Of a stretch of DNA of 64,000 bases, positions 7,649-15,818 are shown piece after piece. The translations under genes and the position numbers were made by a program. The notes beneath the pieces are model-generated. The model was given only the letters and a program-made list of their open reading frames with translations, was not told where the DNA came from and made no database searches. This DNA is from Carboxylicivirga sediminis (GTDB lineage Bacteria > Bacteroidota > Bacteroidia > Bacteroidales > Marinilabiliaceae). Within the stretch, counting starts at the first letter, position 1; each line of letters opens with the position of its first letter. The stretch lies in the NCBI RefSeq assembly GCF_018156225.1, contig NZ_JAGTAR010000013.1:1-64000 (forward strand), given 5' to 3'.

Positions 7649-10057
7649 TTATTTATAATCAGCTGCATGTAATTTAATACAATCACCAATATTACCATTA
7701 AATTCTTTTTCAATTTCCTTATAACGAATTTTACAATTCGTGCCTGTTTTTGAATAAATAACTGCTTCAACTAATTCATTATCCCTCCATTTGATATCCA
7801 CTTCAAAACCTCCTCTGGCTAGCAGTCCTTTTACTTCGCCGGTTGTCCATTCAAACGGCAAGGCAGGTAATAAATGTATAGTTTCATCATGGCTTTGGAT
7901 TAACATTTCTGCGATTCCTGCTGTTGCTCCAAAGTTGGCATCCATCTGAAAAGGAGGGTGTAGTCCAAATAAATTGGGAGAAGTACTTTTCTCCAAAACA
8001 GTGTTCAGGCTTTCTTTTGCTTTCTCTGCCTGATTCAATCGAGCATATTGACTTATCAGCCAGGCTGCGCTCCATCCGGTATGCCCCCCTCCGTTGGCAA
8101 TCCTGTAATCCAGTGATTTTTGTGCAGCTTTTGCTAATTCAGGTGTATTCTCCAAACTAATTTGTCTTCCCGGATGCAAGGCAAAAAGGTGAGATATATG
8201 GCGGTGTCCTGGTTCCACCTCCGGAAATTCTTCTGCCCATTCCATTAAACGGCCATCAGATCCAATCTGTGGACCGGCAAGCAAATTTATGGCTTGTTTC
8301 ACTTCCTGAACGGTTGTATTTTCAAGTTCAAGTTCCTCGGAAGCAAAAATAAAATCAGAAAAAAGCTGCCATATTACCTGTTGGTCATGAGCTGGCCCCA
8401 TGCTTATCTGACTTCGGCTACCATCAGGCGCAATAAAACTATTCTCTGGTGAAACTGCCGGACCGGAAACCAACTTACCGGTTTTTGGATCAGCAACTAA
8501 CCAATCCAAATAAAACTCTACCGCTCCTTTCAAAACAGGGTACATTCTTCTCAAAAAATCTTTATCATCGGTAAACAAATAATGTTCCCCGATGTGAGAA
8601 CAAATCCAGGCACTTCCTCCTGTGTGCATTCCCCAACTGGCCATTTCGCCCGGCGAAGTGTATCCCCATACATTTGTAATGGGGTGAATAACCCAACCCT
8701 TGTTCCCGTATTGTACCTGCGCCGTTTTCTCACCTGGCTTTACCAATGATTCAATTAAATCAAATAATGGCAAATGCATTTCCGATAGGTTGGTCACTTC
8801 TGCTGGCCAGTAATTCATTTCCACATTTACATCGGTATGGTAATCTCCGTTCCATGGTGTCTGGATTTTATTGGCCCAAATTCCTTGTAAATTAGCCGGC
8901 AATGTTCCTGGTCTGGACGAAGAAATTAAAAGATAACGCCCATATTGAAATAACAACTCAACTAAGTGAGGGTCTGATTTTGTTTTCTTAAAATCGATTA
9001 CACGTTGGTCAGTTGCAAAATTAATGTTATTTTCTGGGGTTAAATCAATACTTACCCTGTTAAAATAGGCCTGGTATTCTTTCTTGTGAGTGTCCAGTAA
9101 CTCCTGATATGGCCTACTTATAGCACGTTCAATATTTTCGTTTGTTATCTTCTCGTACTCCCTTCCTTTATATTCAGGATAACTCAACACATAGTCTGTT
9201 GATGCTGTAAGAAAAAGCACAACTTCATCGGCATTTTCAACAATTACTGTTGAATCGGTATAGCTTACTGAACCATTTTTGCAGACTGCTTTTAACCGTG
9301 CCATGTATTGTAATCCGTTTCCTCCCTTACCATCAGAAAGAGCACCTGACATTACCAACTGATCATTTTCCGAATATGTTTTAAACCTTTCAGGGCGACT
9401 CATTGAACATTTGAAAGAAATCTGACCCATTTTATCTGCAGTAAAACGGGCAACCATCGCCTGATCCGGTTGGCTTGTAAATATTTCCCTTTGATAATTA
9501 ACCCCATCCTGTAAATATTTTACGCGAACTACGGCATCATTCAGATCCAGTTCCCTGTAATAATTCTCATAGCCAGTTGTTTTTCCGTTTTCAATCCACA
9601 GATCGCCAAGTGTTTGAAAACAACCAAATGGGACTTCTGCACCATTGCCATGCCCGGAACCTTTTCCGACACAAATTTGGGTCTTGTTTGTTAACTCAGT
9701 GGCTTCTTTATACTTTCCTTCAAAAAGTAATTGGCGTATCTTTGCCTGGGCTTCCTTTGCCACGGGATTGTCATTGACATCAACGCTACCCGACCACATG
9801 CTTTCTTCATTTAACTGAATGCGCTCCTTATTTACATCGCCAAAAACCATTAGCCCTAACGAACCATTGCCCAAAGGCAGGGCTTTCAACCACTCCGGAT
9901 CGTCTTTCCATCCATCGGGAGAGTCTTTTACTGTAGCATCAGCCGGTTGGTTATACCAGAGCTTTAGAGCTTTAGAGCTTGTTTCTTTCTTTTCGTTGGT
10001 ACATGAAAAAAGAACCAGCATGATGAATAAGGAGGATAAGTGTCTTTTAATTTTCAT
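7649..10057 (-). CDS. GH95 alpha-L-fucosidase (lipoprotein)
   Basis: This 802-residue exo-enzyme removes terminal alpha-L-fucose (typically alpha-1,2), or in some members alpha-L-galactose. The N-terminus is an SPII lipoprotein signal (LVLFSC, C19). It has the GH95 order: an N-terminal beta-sandwich starting at 'LPLGNGSLGLMVFGD', an (alpha/alpha)6 barrel with 'NLQGIWANK', then a C-terminal beta domain. By eye against Bifidobacterium AfcA, the general acid is E538 (VSPENSF) and the base-assisting Asp is D706 (QMDANFG). The Asn pair maps to D409-V-N411, so the first Asn is replaced by Asp. It is the last gene of the fucose locus, 24 bases after the GH29 stop, and meets the AraC gene tail to tail. 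Confidence 0.9.
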   Translation of the reverse strand: MKIKRHLSSLFIMLVLFSCTNEKKETSSKALKLWYNQPADATVKDSPDGWKDDPEWLKALPLGNGSLGLMVFGDVNKERIQLNEESMWSGSVDVNDNPVAKEAQAKIRQLLFEGKYKEATELTNKTQICVGKGSGHGNGAEVPFGCFQTLGDLWIENGKTTGYENYYRELDLNDAVVRVKYLQDGVNYQREIFTSQPDQAMVARFTADKMGQISFKCSMSRPERFKTYSENDQLVMSGALSDGKGGNGLQYMARLKAVCKNGSVSYTDSTVIVENADEVVLFLTASTDYVLSYPEYKGREYEKITNENIERAISRPYQELLDTHKKEYQAYFNRVSIDLTPENNINFATDQRVIDFKKTKSDPHLVELLFQYGRYLLISSSRPGTLPANLQGIWANKIQTPWNGDYHTDVNVEMNYWPAEVTNLSEMHLPLFDLIESLVKPGEKTAQVQYGNKGWVIHPITNVWGYTSPGEMASWGMHTGGSAWICSHIGEHYLFTDDKDFLRRMYPVLKGAVEFYLDWLVADPKTGKLVSGPAVSPENSFIAPDGSRSQISMGPAHDQQVIWQLFSDFIFASEELELENTTVQEVKQAINLLAGPQIGSDGRLMEWAEEFPEVEPGHRHISHLFALHPGRQISLENTPELAKAAQKSLDYRIANGGGHTGWSAAWLISQYARLNQAEKAKESLNTVLEKSTSPNLFGLHPPFQMDANFGATAGIAEMLIQSHDETIHLLPALPFEWTTGEVKGLLARGGFEVDIKWRDNELVEAVIYSKTGTNCKIRYKEIEKEFNGNIGDCIKLHAADYK

Positions 10058-10081
10058 ATTCGATTGTTTAAAATAAATAGA

Positions 10082-11962
10082 TTAAGGCTCAATTTTTATT
10101 TCTGCTATTCTCACCACGTTCTGCCCGCGTGTTGCAGAAAGCATCACATACCGCAAATATCGGCCTTTTGCCAGTTTGTGGAGGGTTACGGATTGTGGCA
10201 CAGGATTATTATCCACGTTTCCATTCTTACCTTCACCCACTTTAAAATTGATATTTTCCGGATCATTGCCAACATACACTTCAAATCGTTCTACCCTACC
10301 AGGCTCTTCCGGACTTCCCTGAGGAGGAATGTAAGTAAACACTGACAAGGTTGTTTCTTCTCCCAAATCGATATCAATGTAAGCAGGCTTTCCATCTTTC
10401 AATTCTCCTTTCCAACAGGTATTCAGGTCTCCATCCTTAATGGCAGCATCTGTTTTCCAGTTATCCCTGGATAAATCTTTTTTCTGATTGATTATGTTAG
10501 GCTCTATCAACTCAGGTACTTTCAATAGTTTTACAGTTGCCAAACTTGGCGACAAACGGGAAGAAAGAATCCGAATTCGAATCTTATCTGTAGTGGTTGA
10601 TTTTACTCTTTGAATTCGTCTAAAACCAACGGTAGTATTTTTTACCAACTCCCTCCACCTGCCATCTACCATGGCATCCACTGCAAATGCTTCAATTCGC
10701 TGTCCGAAGTCAGCCACCATTTCCTGAAGATAAACAGCATCGAAAGTTTGTTCTCCGTATAGATTAATCACTATTTCTGCTGTTTCAATCCCTTCAGGAG
10801 CCACCCAACCGGTACGGATATCATCGTCAAACATATAACTTACATTGTAACCGCCCTCACCAGTTGGAGTCGTTTCGGCCCTGGCGCCCAAAGCGTAATT
10901 ATGTCCCGTCAACTCTCTTCTCCAGTCACCAAAAGCCTTCATTACTGCCATATCTTCTTCTGGAACTAAGCCGGTAGTATCAGGAGACATATTCAGTATT
11001 ACTCCGGAATTACAGCCAATGGTACTAAAAAATGACTCAGCAAGATAGTTTAACGAACGTACTTTCTCCAATGGATTCCAGAACCATTTGGTATGAACAG
11101 GTAAACCACCCCTTGCCGGCATCCAGGTTAATTGCCTGAGTTTAGAAGTATCTCCGGTCATATCATCAATTCCTTTTAATGTCATTAACTGACTAATATC
11201 ACCTAATTCAGGTGCCATTGTAGGTACACCGGCATGTGCACCCGGGAAATCTTTTGTATCATAAACAACCCCTTGCACACACCATTCTGTTGTGCGCCCC
11301 CGACCGGCTTCATTTCCAACCCAACGCACATCAGGGCCAACACCTGAAATAACAGCCGAAGGTTGTAACTTATGAATGGTAGCATGTATCCTGTCCCAGT
11401 CAAAATCCATTTCAACACCACTAACTTTAGTACTGATACCTGCACCATCAAACCATACTACATCCACTGCGCCGTAATTGGTCAATAGTTCCGTCAATTC
11501 ATCCACCATCAAATCGTTATAAGCAGACGTCCCGTATGGTTCCTGTTTATCCCACGGAGAATAGTACACGCAAAAACGAAGTCCGTGCCTCTGGGCTGCT
11601 TCCGACACTTCTTTTACCAAATCTCCCTTACCTTCTTTATAAGGTGTTTTAGAAATATTTCTGGGGTGATAAGAACTGGGCCACAACCGGAACCCATCGT
11701 GATGTTTGCACACCATAATCACCGACTTTACACCTGCTGCGACAAAAGCTTCCATCCATTGGTCAACATTCACACTCTTTGGATTAAAAATGCTTAGGTC
11801 TTCCACTCCCGTTCCCCACTGTCTTCCGGTAAAGGTGTTCAGGTTAAAGTGAATAAACCCCATAGTTCCATATTCCTGGTAGCGAAGTTGTTTGGCAGAT
11901 GGCCTTACTGCAGCCGCCAGCTTAATCATTTCTTCTTTCGTCACATTCTCCGGTATTAACAC
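10082..11962 (-). CDS. GH29 alpha-L-fucosidase with C-terminal discoidin-like domains, separated from its signal peptide by a stop codon
   Basis: The open part (626 residues from a GTG at 11962) covers the whole GH29 catalytic barrel. The fucose-pocket His is in 'GFIHFN' and the His pair is in 'CKHHDGF'. The nucleophile is D172 (VVWFDGAG) and the likely acid/base Glu is in 'RWVGNEAG'. Two F5/8-type carbohydrate-binding-like regions follow from about residue 350 ('LTGHNYALGARAETTPTG') and about 480. It lacks a signal peptide, but an in-frame 30-codon signal-peptide segment lies directly upstream, cut off by a single TAA at 11975-11977. The catalytic part may therefore be translated poorly, stay cytoplasmic, or be a fresh pseudogene. 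Alternatively the TAA may be a sequencing error for CAA (Gln). Confidence 0.85.
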   Translation of the reverse strand: MLIPENVTKEEMIKLAAAVRPSAKQLRYQEYGTMGFIHFNLNTFTGRQWGTGVEDLSIFNPKSVNVDQWMEAFVAAGVKSVIMVCKHHDGFRLWPSSYHPRNISKTPYKEGKGDLVKEVSEAAQRHGLRFCVYYSPWDKQEPYGTSAYNDLMVDELTELLTNYGAVDVVWFDGAGISTKVSGVEMDFDWDRIHATIHKLQPSAVISGVGPDVRWVGNEAGRGRTTEWCVQGVVYDTKDFPGAHAGVPTMAPELGDISQLMTLKGIDDMTGDTSKLRQLTWMPARGGLPVHTKWFWNPLEKVRSLNYLAESFFSTIGCNSGVILNMSPDTTGLVPEEDMAVMKAFGDWRRELTGHNYALGARAETTPTGEGGYNVSYMFDDDIRTGWVAPEGIETAEIVINLYGEQTFDAVYLQEMVADFGQRIEAFAVDAMVDGRWRELVKNTTVGFRRIQRVKSTTTDKIRIRILSSRLSPSLATVKLLKVPELIEPNIINQKKDLSRDNWKTDAAIKDGDLNTCWKGELKDGKPAYIDIDLGEETTLSVFTYIPPQGSPEEPGRVERFEVYVGNDPENINFKVGEGKNGNVDNNPVPQSVTLHKLAKGRYLRYVMLSATRGQNVVRIAEIKIEP

Positions 11963-11974
11963 CGATGTACCTTC

Positions 11975-12067
11975 TTAGTAGGTATTTTCCACGTACTTAA
12001 TGCCTGTTTCCTGTGCATGGGAAAAAAGGAAAAAAACCATAAAACCAACGGCTAATATATATTTCAT
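11975..12067 (-). pseudogene. Orphaned signal peptide of the GH29 gene, ending in an in-frame TAA
   Basis: From the ATG at 12067, 30 codons encode MKYILAVGFMVFFLFSHAQ followed by ETGIKYVENTY. This is a clear SPI signal peptide with probable cleavage after SHA. TAA then occurs at 11977-11975. The frame continues without interruption (E-G-T-S-V-L-I-P-E) into the GH29 enzyme. The ATG is 14 bases after the stop of the preceding gene, which matches operon spacing and supports this as the original start. Reading the stop as CAA would restore one 661-residue secreted protein. Confidence 0.75.
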
Positions 12068-12081
12068 AAGAAAATAGGCGT

Positions 12082-13260
12082 TTAATTACTAATTTCAGGT
12101 TGAATACGAAATCCGTGAAGTACAGTCCAGGAATTGCCTTCTGCATTAAAACCACTGGGTAAAAACATATAAGCAGGCACGCCATCAACCTTGATTACTT
12201 TTGGCCGTTCAAACTTATTATTGGCATATACCGCTTTCCCTTTACTGAAGTCTTGCTCAGGAAACATAACAGGACGCGTTTCCCAGGCAACAGATGTTGG
12301 AGTCATTTTTATTTCACCTGTCTTTTCAAAATGCGACTGGTCCATCTCGCAATAAATACCTCCATTTTCAGCATACATCCCAAAGTTATCACACATAGTT
12401 GCAACGATATTACCATCTTCTGCTACAAACGCACAGAGGTCTTCAACTTTTTTTCCCGGAGGTGGGGCAAAAACCGGCACCATCTGTTCAACATAAGGTC
12501 CTTCCAGGCTTTCTGCCACAGCTACACCCAAAGAAGTATTATTCATAAGTCTGCCATTAATTTCATAAAGTCTGGGACAATACATAAAGAACAAATAATA
12601 TTTATCGTTGTATTTAACCAGCGATGGATTATCAGTGCCGCGTAAACTATTATAAGATGGAACCCCCTCAACAAGCGACTTCTGCATTATCATGCCACAA
12701 TCTTTCCATGGCCCACCCGGCTTTTCAGCCATTCTCAATCCTATTTTTCCTTCAGCTCCGGTGTTTATTCCAGGATAGGAAAGATAAGTCAATACATATT
12801 TTCCATCAATTCTTTTCACTTCAGGATTATGTGCTGTGTAGCGATTCCACACCCCCTCTTTATCTCCTCCCGGCCTGGATGGAATAATGTTCTTTACAAA
12901 AGAATAAGGACCTTCTGGATTCTCGGCAATAAAGTAATTCACTTCAGATTCAACATCCCAGGCACCAAAACCATATTCTGCTGACCACTGACAAGCATAC
13001 ATATGATATTTACCATCATCTCCCTGAACGACTGAAGTACCCCATGTATGATAATCTGGCCTATCCAGGATGACACCCAAATATTCTAAACGGTCTATAA
13101 ACTCTCTGGTAATTTTGGGTGGAATTGCAGTATCAGTTGCATTAACCATCACGTTAGTTTCTGACTTTCCTGCTTCAGAGCCTTTTTTTTGTTTGCAGGC
13201 TACCAAATTGAAACTGCCCAGTATAAGAATGGCAATACCAATTAAATAATTATATCTCAT
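12082..13260 (-). CDS. Lipoprotein glycoside hydrolase, five-bladed beta-propeller type (GH43/GH117-like)
   Basis: The protein is 392 residues from the ATG at 13260. A longer frame would run into the upstream gene's stop at 13286, so this start is preferred. It has an SPII signal ending in LVAC (C22). Repeated blade motifs are seen: 'YHTWGTSVVQGDDGKYHMY', 'AHNPEVKRIDGKYVLTY', 'TDNPSLVKYNDKYYLFF' and 'FERPKVIKVDGVPAYMF'. These resemble clan GH-F enzymes, with Asp, Asp and Glu available on three blades. The family cannot be settled by eye. It lies between a GH95-like enzyme and a GH29 fucosidase, so it probably removes another sugar or an anhydro-sugar from the same fucose-rich glycan. Confidence 0.65.
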   Translation of the reverse strand: MRYNYLIGIAILILGSFNLVACKQKKGSEAGKSETNVMVNATDTAIPPKITREFIDRLEYLGVILDRPDYHTWGTSVVQGDDGKYHMYACQWSAEYGFGAWDVESEVNYFIAENPEGPYSFVKNIIPSRPGGDKEGVWNRYTAHNPEVKRIDGKYVLTYLSYPGINTGAEGKIGLRMAEKPGGPWKDCGMIMQKSLVEGVPSYNSLRGTDNPSLVKYNDKYYLFFMYCPRLYEINGRLMNNTSLGVAVAESLEGPYVEQMVPVFAPPPGKKVEDLCAFVAEDGNIVATMCDNFGMYAENGGIYCEMDQSHFEKTGEIKMTPTSVAWETRPVMFPEQDFSKGKAVYANNKFERPKVIKVDGVPAYMFLPSGFNAEGNSWTVLHGFRIQPEISN

Positions 13261-13285
13261 CTGCTTTCTTTTGGTAATTGTTCGA

Positions 13286-15796
13286 TTAAAAATTCCTTTC
13301 TTTTCCAAGTACAGCTTCTTTGAAATGTTTTGGTTGATTGTTTTGAATACTTTTAAAAACAGTATTAGTCATTGACGGCTTTGTTCCTTTCATCACAATA
13401 ATGTATTTTCCCAATGCTTTTGTGTCAAATACAATAACGCCATCTTTTTCCTGTTTTACCTTAACTACAGATTCATCATTCCCATTCAATACATCAACCC
13501 TTTGCCCTGGCCAAGGATTAACCAATTTACAAGTACTTCCCTTTAAACTTTCAATATGAACCGTTTTAACAACTCCCTCCTTCATTTCCGATGAAACGAT
13601 GAACGCCCCTCTAGCCCGAAGCTTAAACGCAGGATTCCATCCTTCTGGAACAGCAGGGAATACCCTGATTTTGCCTCCGTTACTTTGCAGCAACATCTCA
13701 TTGATTGTTGAAGTACATATGCTCATTGGCTCTAATCCACATTGGATAAACGGCTTTGCAGGATGCCCCTTTTCGTATTTACATCGCTCATCATAGATAT
13801 AGTCACGCTGAGTGGTAATATCCGGTGTTTTAACGGAATCTGCATACAGTGACAAATAATACCAATGGTCAATGTTATAAAAAAGGCCCTGTGGAAAGTG
13901 CTGCAAACGTCGAACCTGGTTGGTTATTCGCTCCAAAGCAACATCGCCTAAGCCCAAGCGAGCTGCCACTATCGGATCGGGTGATATGGCATTTTTAGAA
14001 GGTGAATGGCTCTTTACAACATTGGCGGCAGCATTGTACTCCCGGCTCCCTTTTTGGTCAATGCCAATAATATTTGTAGGAAAGACCAACAAAGTGTTAG
14101 CGCTGAAATGATTGGTCCAGTCTCCATAGTCTTCTTTTTTAGGATAAACCGATCCATCCTGGTTATAGCCCAATTGCATGATTTCTCCAATACCTTCCTC
14201 TTCTCTGAAGGGAATAGGCCACAAATGGTCAATGATATGCTGCCATTCTTTAACTTTTTTATTGTCTCTTTCCAGTATTTTTGCAGAAGAAATGCAGGCA
14301 GTCATCGTTGAAATGATCATATTACGGTCTGTAATCGTATTCTTCAGTTTGTTAGAACGTGGACTCTCATACGGCTGCGAAGGAGATATAAAAAACTCAT
14401 TTTTAGATTTATCCCACTGCAATGTCTGCACATAAAATTCAGCAGCTTTCTTCAAAAAAGGATAGGCTTTCTTTTCTAAAAATACAGTATCACAGGTATA
14501 TTGAAAATACTCCCAAAAGAATCCGGCAATCTGACTGGCAGGCGTAAAGTTATTAATCATATCCCCCCTGTCCCAGAAGGTCATACGACCAAAAAAATCG
14601 TGTGCCTCACTCCAAAGGATAGCATTGTCAGCGCCCCGCATTTTAGCATGTTTCTCGGCTTCTGGCATAATCCGGTAATAAGTATCTAAATACGGAAGCA
14701 TTAATTCGCAATCATTCTGCGGTGCCAATCCCCAGTATTGTTGTTGTGTATTCCAATGGTGAGGCGTCACCCAATTTCTAACATCATGGTTCCAGGTCCA
14801 TAGCCCGCCGTTAAAAACAACAGGATACTTTCCTCTTGAGCTGCTTCCCATCAAATAACGACGCAGGTAATATAAATTTTCTAAATAACCCGCATCAATC
14901 TTTACAAAAGACTTGCCCCAAAACGATTTCCACCAGTCATGGTGTGCCAGCTTTTCCCGTTCAACACCCACTGACTCTGCCTCATCCAATAGCTTAATTG
15001 CCTCTTTAGTGGGAGCATCAGATTCATTTGATGTTACAAGTGCAATCATAATTGTCACTGTGTGAGCTCCGCCAAGTCCGGTAGTTAATTCAGCTCTGTT
15101 TTCACTAACTTTTTCGGCACTCACCGGGGCACCAATCAAACGGCATGCTACGGTAAAATCCAATCCATCAAAGCACTCCTCCAAAACAATATCATTGCCA
15201 ATTGTAATGGCCTTTGAGTTCCCAATACCAATCTGGGTATTACCAGTATATCCGCCATACCAGCCTGGAAAAGCTCTGCTACCATACCTTTCAAGAGTAG
15301 TTCGAAGTTTCGTTTCACGGCTCCCTTTACTATCTGCCGTGACCTCCACAAACCATACATTTTTGTTGGCCGACACCCAAGTTCTTATATCACTCTCCAT
15401 AAAAGGGGTTATTGATTTTATTGAAACATCCGCATTTTGAAGAGAAAGACGACCATCGTAGTCATCTAGGTAAAGCCAATCAAATACCGGTGCTCCAAAA
15501 TCAATACTTAGTCTTGCCCCTCCTCGTAATGTAGCCCCTGCCTCTTTATTTGGCTGATCAAATAAATCATTTTTATTTATTTGAATCTCCAGGCCGTTAA
15601 CATTTGACCACACCATGCCTCCTAAATCACCATTCCCAAGCGGAAATCCCTCGAAGCCTTCATAAGCAGGTGTTTTATATACCACATCGTGTTTATTTAA
15701 ATATGTTTCACTATCAACACCAAATACTAAATTTGAATCTTGGGCGTAGACAATCGTGCAACATAAAAGAGCAACTATAAAAGAATAATATCTCAT
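13286..15796 (-). CDS. GH95-like secreted glycosidase with atypical active site
   Basis: This 836-residue protein has an SPI signal (MRYYSFIVALLCCTIVYAQ). The N-terminal beta-sandwich carries 'FPLGNGDLGGMVWS' and an (alpha/alpha)6 barrel follows from about residue 290, the same fold order as GH95. By-eye alignment shows departures. The region of the first catalytic Asn reads 'HHWNTQQQYW' (His in place of Asn/Asp, second Asn kept). The 'SPEN' acid motif reads 'ISPSQPYES'. The base position in 'GLEPMSICTSTINEMLL' is Glu instead of Asp. It is likely a glycosidase related to GH95/DUF5703 proteins with a different sugar or linkage, but the activity is not known. It is part of the fucose locus operon, 22 bases after the previous GH95-like gene. 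Confidence 0.65.
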   Translation of the reverse strand: MRYYSFIVALLCCTIVYAQDSNLVFGVDSETYLNKHDVVYKTPAYEGFEGFPLGNGDLGGMVWSNVNGLEIQINKNDLFDQPNKEAGATLRGGARLSIDFGAPVFDWLYLDDYDGRLSLQNADVSIKSITPFMESDIRTWVSANKNVWFVEVTADSKGSRETKLRTTLERYGSRAFPGWYGGYTGNTQIGIGNSKAITIGNDIVLEECFDGLDFTVACRLIGAPVSAEKVSENRAELTTGLGGAHTVTIMIALVTSNESDAPTKEAIKLLDEAESVGVEREKLAHHDWWKSFWGKSFVKIDAGYLENLYYLRRYLMGSSSRGKYPVVFNGGLWTWNHDVRNWVTPHHWNTQQQYWGLAPQNDCELMLPYLDTYYRIMPEAEKHAKMRGADNAILWSEAHDFFGRMTFWDRGDMINNFTPASQIAGFFWEYFQYTCDTVFLEKKAYPFLKKAAEFYVQTLQWDKSKNEFFISPSQPYESPRSNKLKNTITDRNMIISTMTACISSAKILERDNKKVKEWQHIIDHLWPIPFREEEGIGEIMQLGYNQDGSVYPKKEDYGDWTNHFSANTLLVFPTNIIGIDQKGSREYNAAANVVKSHSPSKNAISPDPIVAARLGLGDVALERITNQVRRLQHFPQGLFYNIDHWYYLSLYADSVKTPDITTQRDYIYDERCKYEKGHPAKPFIQCGLEPMSICTSTINEMLLQSNGGKIRVFPAVPEGWNPAFKLRARGAFIVSSEMKEGVVKTVHIESLKGSTCKLVNPWPGQRVDVLNGNDESVVKVKQEKDGVIVFDTKALGKYIIVMKGTKPSMTNTVFKSIQNNQPKHFKEAVLGKERNF

Positions 15797-15818
15797 ATCT
15801 ATTACATTATGGATTAAT

